A stretch of 64,000 nucleotides of DNA from the NCBI GenBank assembly GCA_016748015.1, contig JAAOMT010000295.1:316604-380603 (forward strand), in the 5' to 3' direction. This DNA is from Geosiphon pyriformis (lineage: Eukaryota; Glomeromycota; Glomeromycetes; Archaeosporales; Geosiphonaceae). The translations under genes and the position numbers were made by a program. The notes under the pieces were generated by a model. It saw nothing but the letters and a program-made list of their open reading frames with translations. It was not told the DNA's origin and made no database searches. Below, piece after piece: positions 44,831 to 55,099 of the stretch. Position 1 is the first letter of the stretch; every line of letters begins with the position of its first letter.

Positions 44831-47800
44831 TCATATAGCTTCCTGCTGTTTCAGCTGATGCTTCAGTTGAGCAATCTCAGATGCACACTCGATAGCGCGT
44901 GACTTTTAAGGCAAAAGAGGACGAGTTAGTTTCAAAAGCAGAAAAAGTCGAACTCGATTAAGTCAAAAGTGGTCCTACCTCTAATTCTTCGTTTTTTTGT
45001 CTAACTTTTTCATATTGCTCGTTCGATTTTTGAATTTCCCTTGAAAGCTTGTCACGATCCAATTCCCAAATTTTTATCTGAACAATATTTCAAATTGGAA
45101 ATGGAGAAGAACATTAATCTTTGAGTCCAGACAACAAAATTATTCTCCACAAGTTTCTTCTAACCTGCTTTTGAAACGCCGATCCTTCTTCAACTGTTTC
45201 TTTGATCGTACTTTTAAGTTGAAGTTTCAAATCATCAATTGTGCGTGATTGTTCACTAAGAAATAATTAAATCAATGTTATTTCTCGAATAGAATTAAAG
45301 AATTTGAATATTAATTATTTCAAGGCGGAAACAATGCAGACCTCACAAAGATCCTTAATTTTACAATTTCCTGTTCATCCGTTTGCAATAAGATTTTCAA
45401 TTCGTGCCAACGATTAACCAAGATTTCCATTTGCCGTTTTTGTTCTTGAAATTTACGCGTATCTTCTTGCCTAGCACATTCATTTGGTAAATATTTTCGA
45501 ACGAATTCGTTATTAAAAACAGTATACTTACCAAAGCAACAGTTCCTTTGTTAATTGGTAATTGCGATGCTCGTATTCCGTTAATTGCTCTAGTTTTGGC
45601 TCTAACACTTTAAGCTGGTTCTCCAAAGAGAAGACCCTATCGTAAATAAAATAAAATTCAGTACCGGAAAAACATGAAATTAGATCAAGATCAAGACTAA
45701 CTTGGCATTTGTTTCGTCAATTTGCCTGTTCTGGGAATCGATAACAAGCTGAAAATTGGATAGAGACAAATTTTGGGTAAATCTTTTCCGAAAACAAGGT
45801 GGGAATTTCATACTTTCAGTCAAAGTTTTTGTTCTTTTAACGCTTCTTATACCTTTGCTTCCAAAATTTGGTGGTTCAGGCGATCGCTGGTGATCTTCCA
45901 TTCTTTTTTCTCCTCTCTATAGATCTGATATTTTTTATTCAGTTCATTTTCCCGTTGAACTTGCTTTTTTTTATTGCTGGCGGTTTCCGTTTTAAGTCTG
46001 TTAAAAGTTGATTGTGTGTTGGCCAGTTGTGATTTCAAGTTACGGCAAGTATTGTACAAATTTTGTCTTTCCGCTTCAACACTGCTATCCAGTACGTGAT
46101 CACGATGCAAGCGTCCAATGTGTTGCATGTGTTGCTGTTTTAAATAAAGTTCAAAATTTAACTCATTCCTGAGCAGCATAATTTCTCGTTGAAGAAAAGA
46201 AATGGTGGCTTCACTATCTGAAGCAAGCCGTAATGGTGGAGACATTGTCACCAAATCATCAGGCTGAGAAGATTTCGAATTCGAAACAGCAATGATTTGA
46301 GAAGCCTAAACAAAAATTATTCATCAAAACCGGAGTTTCAATAAAATTCATGAGTTTCTTCCTTAACTTACCCAGGGATCATCACCAACCACAATGTCTA
46401 CACCGCTTTTCAAAGCCTGGTGTACTTCTAGAATATCACGGATTGATATAGCTTGCGACAATTTTCTGGACTTATCTCTCTTCTGATATTCTTCAACGGG
46501 AAGTTCTAATTCTTCGATTGGCGATTTTTTGAGTTCCTGACCAACCATTTTTGAACCCGATACAGCAAGGGCACTTTCGATGTCAAAGCCGATGCATTCA
46601 GCCACTAAATCGGCAGGCTCAAGCTTCATCCAACGTTTGGTGTCTGACAATTCCTTCTTGTAATTACTAAGGACCAAATCTGGATGTAGTGTATGCCTTC
46701 GAAAAAGAGGCTTTGTTGAAAATTAATCTCAAATGAATAGATCTTCCCATTAATTATTATTTTTAATCAAGTTTGCTTTACCTGACTCCTAGATCGAATG
46801 ACTTCATCATCAATATCCTCGGATATATGAACATAGTTCATTTCTTGTACCCATGAGGTAGGGTTTTGTAAAAACTTGACAGTATTGCATGGAAACATTC
46901 CATATAAAAAGGTAAAAAGCTGACGACAATCTGGAGGTGTCGAGGGAGCAGTGTCAAAAGTCGAATCTGAAATAGTAGTAAATTTCAGATTATTCCTAAA
47001 CATTATTCATAGAGAACATCGATCATCCTTCTCACAGCATTCGCTCACCAAAACGTTGCCAATTTAATTCGTCGTTTGATTTTCTTGAACGCCTATTTTC
47101 TATCAAGTCTTCATCAGGCAATAAAAAATCATTTTCCCCATTATCAAAGCCTTCAAGTCGAGATGAGCGCTTGTCCCAGCATAAAATTCGAGTAAAAATG
47201 ATGTAGAGTTGAGGAAGATAAGGTATTACGGAGGTACATATATGAGGCATGAGCATGATAAGGGTGGTGAGAGATAAAGACAGAAGGATAGTGGAGGTAT
47301 CTTTCTGTCGAAAGAAAAAAAGCGATATAAAGCAGTTAGATAATTTATGGTACAGGCTCAAAGGGAGAACATGATATTTCGTTGAATATTTTGATATACC
47401 TGGAGCGAAGTGAGCAATGAATCAAAAAGAGATGTTTCCAGGATCTGGTGAATGTGCATGCTCTATATGTTTATAACGAACTTGGTCAAAAAGAATGTAT
47501 CAAGATCCAAAGCTCGGATAAACACGTATGATAAAGGCAGCAAAATGCAACATGACCAGTCCACCTGCCGCCGAATGAATTCACAAAGCAGAGTTAACAC
47601 CTGCAAACGATACTGGCATTGTACAAAATAGGTATTTAACAAAACGAAAAAATCCTACAAAATTAAATTCAGTTAAGAAAAAAGCCCAAGGGTATTAATG
47701 ACTCAACATTTAATTAAGACCTTAGTTTGGACAGAACCGAATCCCCTTAGCACAGTCTCAAGATTTCGGCACCAATATGAATGAACCTCTTCCCCTACGA

Positions 47801-48257
47801 CCCCATGTTCTCCACCAGCCGCTTTTCCTACTAGGCTAAACTCTTTAATGTAAAGTTCAATAACATCTGCTCTAAATTTTAGGGCATGTTTTGTGTTACA
47901 GGACAAAATATCCCGAGTTATGCCCTTCACTTCTTCAATAGTATCTTTGGGTTGGAAAGGTGTCCTTAAGATGGGTTGCAATATTGGATCCCACCAGTCT
48001 AAAATGAATGTATCTGGCCCAAGTAGGGGGAGCAAAGCTCGTACGCACTTAAAAAAGAAACAAAAATTTTCGGAATCTTGAATGGAATTGTAGACTGATA
48101 TAAGGTCTGTTGAAACGTTATGAGCCTTCTCGAGTTCGAAAGGTAGATCTTGAGAAGCGACAAAGGAATCGATGAGATTAATTTCTGTTTGTAAGTCAGG
48201 ATTTGAAGAAGTGATGGAAGAAGATATGTTGCGTATTATGTCTTTGAAACTTGACAT
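44831..48257 (-). CDS. TSC1: Hamartin (TSC1) homologue
   Basis: Scaffold of the tuberous sclerosis complex, which restrains Rheb and TORC1. Exon 1 (48257-47720) MSSFKDIIRNISSSITSS. The next exons give LQVLTLLCEFIRRQVDWSCC and, after a 63-nt intron, SMHIHQILETSLFDSLLTSL, then KDTSTILLSLSLTTLIMLMP HICTSVIPYLPQLYIIFTRI, the best-conserved hamartin N-terminal core. Middle part 46990-46370: LFTFLYGMFPCNTVKFLQNP (a hamartin hallmark) and LLKSGVDIVV-type segments. The C-terminal part (46254-44831) is a long coiled coil, the TSC2-binding region in other species (known for the family). It ends KHQLKQQEAI, TGA 44833-44831. About ten exons. Confidence 0.88.
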
Positions 48258-48739
48258 TTCTAAAAAAGGTCTGTTAAGTTGGCAATAAAATTAGCTCAAA
48301 GGTTTTTTTAATAGTTATTAGAAAGAATCTTTCCCAATAGTGAGAGGGAATGATAATCATTATATCTCCCAGACCGAGAAATTGAAGAAACATGCAACCC
48401 TTGTAGATCATTGATCAACGTCGAGAATGAAGATCAGGGGATTTTGTTATCGGGGTTTTTTGTTTCTGTAAACTGAACTACTTTTCTTGTTTTCTTCACT
48501 TTGATAAATGTTCATAATTTCAACAACCACAATGGTACTTTCTTTCTTTCTTTCTTTTCGTGAGTCATTCTTTAAGAGTGTTTTATTAATTCCTTACTAA
48601 AATGAACTCTTTAGATCATTCATATACCAGATTTAATTGTTTTATTTAGCTTCTTCTCACTAGGTAGGGTTTTACTTTTGTTGGAAAGTTAATATTTTAT
48701 AACAAGATCAAAAATTATTGGTCTCTAACTTGAATCTCC
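48258..48739. promoter_or_regulatory. Divergent intergenic region with (TTTC)n microsatellite
   Basis: Between the TSC1 start (-) and a plus-strand membrane-protein gene. Contains TTTCTTTCTTTCTTTCTTTTC at about 48538-48557. Expected to hold both promoters; no TATA box stands out. Confidence 0.4.
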
Positions 48740-49386
48740 ATGGCCAAAGTTACCTCGGCTCCTCAAAATGACACCACTACAACGGAACCTGATCAAGGTA
48801 AAATGACACGAAAAATTTTAAAGTTTTTCAAAGAAAGAAAAGAAAAGAAAAGATTAATGCTTGTTACACTCATTCATATGAAAGAATTCCTGGATTTGGG
48901 TTGCCTGAACACTTACAAAGTGGTAAGTCTGATAAATTTTTAGCTCTCTTTAACAATCGATTCCACGATTGATAAAGACATTTTTTATTAAATTAGACAT
49001 TGGCGATTTCAGCGGTCTTAGTCATAGTCCTCATAATATGTATCCGACGTGCTAATCGATTGATACCTAGTGGAGTTTATTACGCGTTACAACCTCGTAG
49101 TAACCCAACTGATGATGATCCTGTTTTATATCACGGTTTATTGGATGAAGATTATGCTAATCCACTAGAGTTGGAGGAAAACATAATTACTCAACCTAGA
49201 TTTCGTGATGACTACGAAAATGAGAATGAGAATTTTATCAATTCTGAATCTAATGAACATTTTGATCATGTATCCCAACCAATTAAAGATGAAAATGTGA
49301 CTATTGTCATAAATGATTCCAAAAATTCTAAAAGTTTCTTTAGCATCGTCAATGACGAATCAGACGACGAAAATTTTTTTAAATAG
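48740..49386 (+). CDS. Single-pass membrane protein of unknown function
   Basis: Two exons (48740-48922 and 48997-49386) join in phase to 190 residues. The N-terminus (MAKVTSAPQNDTTTTEPDQG) is polar, followed by a very basic helix (KFFKERKEKKRLML) and, just after the splice, a hydrophobic segment of about 16 residues (LAISAVLVIVLIICI, residues about 63-77). The basic residues before and RRANR after it leave topology open. The C-terminal 110 residues are acidic and Asn-rich (DEDYANPLELEENI, DDYENENENFINSE, NDESDDENFFK). No family recognised. The low-complexity acidic tail is likely disordered. Confidence 0.7.
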
Positions 49387-50201
49387 AGAAAATTTCCTTA
49401 TGGAAAATATTTTCTTTTTGAGCTAGTCTAAAAATTCAACATAATCAATAGATCAATAAGTGGCATTTTTGAGATTAGAGAAATTTTTTGTTAAGTATGA
49501 ACTTGATTCATCAGGATTGGTTTTTTCAAAAGATTAGATTATAATTAACCTGTATTAAAATAAACTTTTCATCATGATTATTAAAATTAGGATATTTACT
49601 TTAATAAATCTTGAAAAAAAATAATCGTATATAAAAAGATGAAGAATAATTTTCAATTAAAATATTTTAAAATAATAATTAACAGACTGAATAAAAAACC
49701 TAAAATATTAAAATAACTATATATTTATTTATTTTATTTTTTTATCTCTGATTAAAATAAAATATAAAAAAAGTTGAGTGTATGTGTATTTATTTATTTA
49801 TTTATTTGATATAAATTTTATTAAATTAATAATTTATTATCTTGAAATATTTTTTGATATATATTTTAACTGAAAATTATACTTATAATTTATGCAATCC
49901 CATTTTTTAATATTTCTCTTATATTATAGTTGTCATTTTATCGTTAATCTTTATTCATTTTAATAAACTAAAACTTTTCAGACATTTGCAATAATAAAGG
50001 TTTTTGTTGTATTTTTAGAAAATACGTATATTTTATGACGTCACGCGCCTCAAACGGGCATCTAATATTTATTGGGTCTAAATGATAAATTGCAAATTAC
50101 CCCCCGATCGATCAAACCTTCTACCGTCGCCTTAAAAAAAGCATTTTTAAGTTACCTTCCCCTTTGCCGTCTTTCCTCTTTTCTGAGCCAAAATTCTTGA
50201 A
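49387..50201. other. AT-rich intergenic region with CRE palindrome
   Basis: No gene seen. It contains a TTTA repeat at about 49787-49808 and, at 50036-50043, TGACGTCA within TTTATGACGTCAC, the same 13 bases that surround the site before RPL3. The site is about 160 bp upstream of the ATG of the Fanzor relic. Confidence 0.5.
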
Positions 50202-51265
50202 ATGCTGATACCACGACCACTTCTGCTATCAAGAAAGTTTATCTCTGCCCGTGTCTCTAGTGCAAAACAAAAAGAGGATCTCGAGCGACAAAAGCAACTC
50301 CTCGATTTTCAACCTACGAATTCTTCAGCGACATCTGGTCAGGTATCAATTTCAAGCGATCTGTACTTAAGACCCTATTGGAATGAACAAGTTGCGGAAT
50401 GGTGATCACCTACTGTGATAGATTTTGCTGATTTGCCTTCGACCTCTTCCAATACATCTTTTTCCTCCACTGTGAAAAACCCGTGTCTCTCTTTAACGAA
50501 CTGTTTTGTGTCTCCGAATGTTGCTTTGGTATGCAGGGCAAAGGGCCTGTGATATTATCAAGGAGGCAATAAATCAAGCATTGATTCTTAGAAAAGAAAC
50601 AATGTAAATTAGCAAAAATTAAACATGAATCAACAAGGGACAAAAGCGAATCACCAAGGTCTATTAACACACCATCATTTCGATCTCGAAAAGATCCGTG
50701 ACAAACAATGACAATTCGTTCACAGAATTTTCTATATCACTCATCTACATAATCTATCAATGCTTACTACATATCGTTATAAGCCTGGATAATGACAAAC
50801 ATGTTTTGTGGCCTCTTGGTTCCAGAATAATAGTTGGCCCGTTCCTCAAGATAATTTAAGATGGCAAGTTCACCTACTCTTGCAAAAGTAATGAGTGGAA
50901 TTTTGCCTGGGTATATGAGACGCAAAAACAACTTCACAAAATCCAAGTGGATGGCTCTATTCACTCAGTCTCCATTGATCCTGGCGTCCGTACACCTTTT
51001 GCATGGTACTCTCCCACAAAAGGTTCGGGCAAGATTAGCAAATATTCTATTAGACATAGTTCGCATTTGCAAGTATTTTGACGATCTCATCTCCTAAAAG
51101 GATAAAATGAGACAAGGCGATTTTTCGGATGTGTCGAAAAGTTTTACATCTGCAGAGTGAAATTTAACGGAAATCAGTTAGATTCTTTACCCGCGAATTC
51201 CACGCCATCGTCATTCCTCAAAGAATTAGAGTATCCTAAGTGTACAATACGCCTGCTAAAGCATA
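50202..51265 (+). pseudogene. Fanzor-like (eukaryotic TnpB) nuclease relic
   Basis: Broken gene related to TnpB/Fanzor RNA-guided nucleases. The first part is open from ATG 50202 (MLIPRPLLLSRKFISARVSS... LYLRPYWNEQVAEW), with a TGA at 50403-50405 and a readable continuation (PTVIDFADLPSTSSNTSFSS). From about 50785 a second frame reads DNDKHVLWPLGSRIIVGPF, stop, DGKFTYSCKSNEWNFAWVYE, then VSIDPGVRTPFAWYSPTKG. DPGVRTPF, Asp codon 50977-50979, is the RuvC-I catalytic motif of the family. A third frame supplies ILLDIVRICKYFDDLIS (51046-51097), the helix that follows it. A fragment FHAIVIPQRI lies near 51190-51225. The RuvC-II Glu, RuvC-III Asp and zinc ribbon were not found. It is interrupted by stops and two frameshifts, so it is inactive as it stands. 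Confidence 0.72.
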
Positions 51266-51581
51266 TGATCTCAATAATCATTTCTTTCATGATGGAAACT
51301 TTCATCAGTAAATCATAACTCCCCTGAAAAGCGTAAGGTTCATAAATAAAACTGGTAACTTTTACGTGACCATGTCTTTAACGTAACAATGACAAAGTAT
51401 GACATATGTTAATTATATCTATGATGTATTGATGTACCAAACTTACTGATTCTTTGAGTGAAGAGTGAGATTAATTATTCATGAAAGAGATATATAAACA
51501 CGGTAAGTTTACTTCACAAATAATAATAAACTCATCGACTGACCTAAAAATACAACCTTTTACTCAACATAAAAATCAACT
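51266..51581. promoter_or_regulatory. Intergenic region before the DUF1264 gene
   Basis: Lies between the Fanzor relic and the DUF1264 start. A TATA-like GAGATATATAAACACG sits at 51488-51503, about 85 bp upstream of the ATG, and could be the core promoter. Confidence 0.45.
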
Positions 51582-52847
51582 ATGAGCACTGCGGTCGCAA
51601 CTTCTGAACCTGTATGTAACTAAAACCGTGGCATTTTAAAAATCGGCAGACCATTCATTTTAATTTGATTGGATTGCATGCTCAATCAATCATCAATTTA
51701 TCCCTCAATTTCGTTAGCGTCCGCCTGTGCCAGGTGAAAAGGAATCATCTATTACGGCTGCAGTGTTGGAAAAGGTTGCCAGTTTCACTCAAACGTTTCA
51801 TCCGGTGAAAAAAATCCATGAACATGTGTGTGGGTTTCATTTTTACTCGTAAGTTTCGAGGGTCTCCTAATTGAATTGTAACATCTATTTTATCTATCTT
51901 GATAAAAAACTTGAGATTTAATTGTTAAAATTCCCGAATTTATGAAAACAGCCACGACATGACCCGTCAAGTTGAAGCACATCATTACTGCTCTCACCTG
52001 AATCAAGACGTTCGTCAATGTGTGATTTATGATTCTAGTGATGAAAATGCGAGATTGATCGGTGTGGAGTACATTATCTCTGCGAAGTTGTTCAATAGCG
52101 AGTATTTTCTTGGTTTATCAAATTGCACGCTCAAAAAATATATATATATATATATATATTGAATTTCTTTTCAGGGGAACAAATATGAGATATTTTAACA
52201 AGAAACACACCACGATTTAATAGATCTCCCAGAAGAAGAAAAAAAGTATTGGCATTCACATGTATACGAAGTTAAGTCCGGTTTACTGGTCACTCCAATG
52301 TCGTCGATAGTCCCCGACATGGCCGCAAATGAGGCTGAGATGAAGGTCTGCGAGGATTTAATGAATACTTTTGGCAAGGTATATACTCTCTACTTTATCA
52401 CGTTTTTAATTTGTTAGCAAATTTGAAATCTTACATTTTTTAATTATTTCTACAAATCTTTTTTGTGGCTCGAATAAAAGACTTGGCATTTATGGCAAGT
52501 TGATCGCGGTGATGTATTGCCATATGGTAAATTTCTAAAATATTCTTCCATTCCATCAAATCTTGACACTTTTCTAATTCACCTACTTATAAAATCTCCC
52601 TTATCTATTCGTAGGACCTCCACAACTCATGATGTCCTTTGTTGAGGATGGTCAAATCGATAAAATCAAACTTGCCCACCGTGATGAGAAATTTAAGATC
52701 TCCACCGAGGATAAACGAAAAATGCGAGCTGAGTTGCGTCCTGAACCTGCTATTTTAGCCGATACTCACGTTGATCATTGGCGACATCGTGATGATGGAA
52801 TGGCATGGCAGACCCAGATGGAGTTGGTGGCACAAAAGAAGTTGTGA
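51582..52847 (+). CDS. DUF1264 / oil-body-associated-protein-like
   Basis: Spliced gene. Exon 1 (51582-51611) encodes [10 protein letters not shown]. Exon 2 (51718-51848) reads [20 protein letters not shown] and [17 protein letters not shown], then exon 3 (from 51952) [20 protein letters not shown] and [14 protein letters not shown]. Later exons read [55 protein letters not shown] and [16 protein letters not shown], ending VAQKKL, TGA 52845-52847. The His/Cys-rich [13 protein letters not shown] and EAHHYCSHL segments and the [11 protein letters not shown] box are the conserved core of the DUF1264 family. Plant members associate with oil bodies; the fungal function is unknown. An intron near 52100-52190 holds a (TA)n microsatellite (about 52138-52158). 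The splice after it is uncertain. Confidence 0.85.
52138..52159. repeat. (TA)n microsatellite in an intron
   Basis: About ten TA units in the DUF1264 gene, within a predicted intron. Confidence 0.8.
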
Positions 52848-53043
52848 AATTTTGAACGAGATAGAAATTAGGCGAGAGAAATTTAAATTTCTATAAGTAT
52901 TCACTTAATCGCTATTTTAGATCTAGGCAGATGTTGGTGAGTTTACAAGACTAGCAGTAGTGCAACAGACTAATCCTCACTCAATTTTTATATAAAAAAG
53001 TATTTCTGGTTGGACTTTAATACGAGATCAACTAGAGGATTAA

Positions 53044-53331
53044 GCCAATCTTTTTGTACGTGGGAAATTTAATCAAAGTGAGGTAAAACTTATTTACTGG
53101 CCGGGAAATTTTAATCTAAATAAAACTATACAAAAGCTTCCTGAAGTTCCTGTGGTATATTCCTGTCGAAATCGCGCTCAAATTCTTGAGTTCGTCACAT
53201 CCGATCTTCATTTTTTTCTAAAGCTATTATTACGGGTCGGAAAATTTAAAGATTCAGAAATCTTTTTACCTTTGACGAGAGGAACAAAGCTTTTCGTGGA
53301 CGGTAGGAATAGTTCCTATCACCATTATTAA
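53044..53331 (+). pseudogene. Degraded open frame of unknown origin
   Basis: A 95-codon frame without ATG near its start: ANLFVRGKFNQSEVKLIYWP, LPEVPVVYSCRNRAQILEFV, LPLTRGTKLFVDGRNSS, TAA 53329-53331. The same frame is readable upstream of a TAA at 53041-53043 (GWTLIRDQLED). Codon use looks protein-like, and the frame is surrounded by genes, so it may be a decayed gene or an unrecognised last exon. No family recognised. Confidence 0.35.
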
Positions 53332-53362
53332 TATTGATTGGGTGATTTTATTGGAATACTAC

Positions 53363-55099
53363 CTACCCACTTGGACAGCTTTCCTGAGTATGGTTTCCTT
53401 TAATTAAATCGTAGCATGTATCATGAATTAAGGTGTGCTTAACAGCTTCTTTTTCTTTTTCCTCGTTTGAAAAGGACATTCTTTTTCCTGATTCTCGATC
53501 ACGTCTATAAGTCTCTAATTTACGCAGTCTAACAATCTCTCTTTCGCGTTTAAGTGCCGCGTGTGAACATTTATGCAGATTATGATAATCTCGCTCTCGT
53601 CTTGATTGCCTATGATGCTCTTTGTGATCAGATGAAGACATACGACCGAAACGTGAAATTATATGATTACTAATACTAATATGCCTGACGGGACAATTCT
53701 TTGCCGGATGTAACCCACCACATCGATTAAATATGCACACATGTGAACGTTTACAATGTGGAAATCGACAATCCTCAAAGTTAAACTTGTTACAGATTTC
53801 ATTGCCCTTTTCGTCAAATGCCACTTTATCCCATCGATCATTGCGCAAACTATAAAATCCAGTACGATGTTGCAAAATTGGATAGAAGTATTGGCTCTCG
53901 AGGTCGGGACTAGATATAAGTAAGGTTAACTGACGATCTTCACAAATACGCGTGCGTCTTGCCTGATCATACTTGTAGACCACATCAAAGGAATAGGTTT
54001 CATTTTTGTCGATAATGTGTCGTGCATAGTAATCAAGTTCTTCACGTCGATGAGGATAAAGAGTAAGAATAGCCTCAGTGTATAAATTATATGCTTTCAA
54101 CCACTGTAACAGATTCTGAATATTTGCTAAAAAATCGAGATTAACGTACTCATTCAACGCTACCTTTCGCCATATACTTGTCCCCAGTTGTGGTCGAAGA
54201 TCTAGCTTGTCAAGTTCGTCTAATGCCCAATCTTGATTATCTAGCCACCACATACGAATTATCTCGTTGACTCGTGCAAATGGATCAGGAATTGCTTCAC
54301 ATGATGGTATACATCGAGCTATCGAATAATCAAATAAGGGACGTTCTGAAGTCATGATTCCATCTTGTTTCCCATTCCAATTGATGGGAGGTCGATTCTC
54401 GGTGTCATCACGTAATGATGATCTCTCATGATTTAAAGGAATGGATTCAAGTTTCAAACAAGAGACTTGTTGAGGATTCATGGGTGCTGTTGGTGAAAGC
54501 GATGAAAATTGTCGTGAAGGGGCTGGTGTTGCCCAATATACAACTTGACCTTGAGGACTAATCGCAGCTGCATTGTTAGGAAGCCAGAACGTAGCATTCG
54601 GAGGATTGGCCATTAATGTGTTAGGTGGAATATGAGGTAACTGCCAGTCCGTCATGGTATTAGGACTTGGTTTAGAAAACGGTAAAGGTAATGCAGCCAA
54701 ATTAATGGGAGGCGGTGGTGAATGATGACGAAAATTTAAAGGAAACGCTTTTGGAAAAAGGGTTGGCGGCAAATGAGACATCATAGCCTGGTCAGAATGA
54801 CGAGGATTATTATGATTATTATTATTATTATTATTAATTGACTGAAAAATAGGCGAAGACGATGTAGAATAATTTCCAAGGGGAAAAAATCGCGTCTCAA
54901 GTTCTTTTGTTTGACGGTCATATTCAAGCTCTGTTGAGCGATTTGTAAATATAAATTCTTGATTCATGATATAAGGATGACACAGTTGATTCAAATCCAA
55001 ACATAAAAATGAATTTGAAAAAGGCGGCGAGGGCAGCGGTAGTGGAAGTGTTGGGCTTTTAATCTGACTATTACGATTCATAAAAGGGGAAGAGATCAT
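53363..55099 (-). CDS. Intronless CCCH/Cys-His-rich protein (578 residues)
   Basis: Single open frame from ATG 55099 to TAG 53363-53365. The N-terminal half is Pro/Asn/Ser-rich and probably disordered. It includes an Asn run (NNNNNHNN) coded by an ATT/ATA-type repeat at 54815-54840. The middle (residues about 275-400) is a helical domain (EIIRMWWLDNQDWALDELDK, FLANIQNLLQWLKAYNLYTE). The knuckles are C436-x7-C444-x4-C449-x3-H453, close to a CCCH finger, and directly after it C455-x4-C460-x3-H464-x4-C469. A basic Arg/His-rich tail follows (HHRQSRRERDYHNLHKC). RNA binding is inferred from the CCCH spacing. The lack of introns in an intron-rich neighbourhood may point to a retrocopy or an expanded family. 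Confidence 0.75.
   Translation of the reverse strand: MISSPFMNRNSQIKSPTLPLPLPSPPFSNSFLCLDLNQLCHPYIMNQEFIFTNRSTELEYDRQTKELETRFFPLGNYSTSSSPIFQSINNNNNNNHNNPRHSDQAMMSHLPPTLFPKAFPLNFRHHSPPPPINLAALPLPFSKPSPNTMTDWQLPHIPPNTLMANPPNATFWLPNNAAAISPQGQVVYWATPAPSRQFSSLSPTAPMNPQQVSCLKLESIPLNHERSSLRDDTENRPPINWNGKQDGIMTSERPLFDYSIARCIPSCEAIPDPFARVNEIIRMWWLDNQDWALDELDKLDLRPQLGTSIWRKVALNEYVNLDFLANIQNLLQWLKAYNLYTEAILTLYPHRREELDYYARHIIDKNETYSFDVVYKYDQARRTRICEDRQLTLLISSPDLESQYFYPILQHRTGFYSLRNDRWDKVAFDEKGNEICNKFNFEDCRFPHCKRSHVCIFNRCGGLHPAKNCPVRHISISNHIISRFGRMSSSDHKEHHRQSRRERDYHNLHKCSHAALKREREIVRLRKLETYRRDRESGKRMSFSNEEKEKEAVKHTLIHDTCYDLIKGNHTQESCPSG

Noticed and set aside
50410-50670. Minus-strand frame of 86 codons
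   Set aside because: It lies opposite the Fanzor relic, with no supporting motif.
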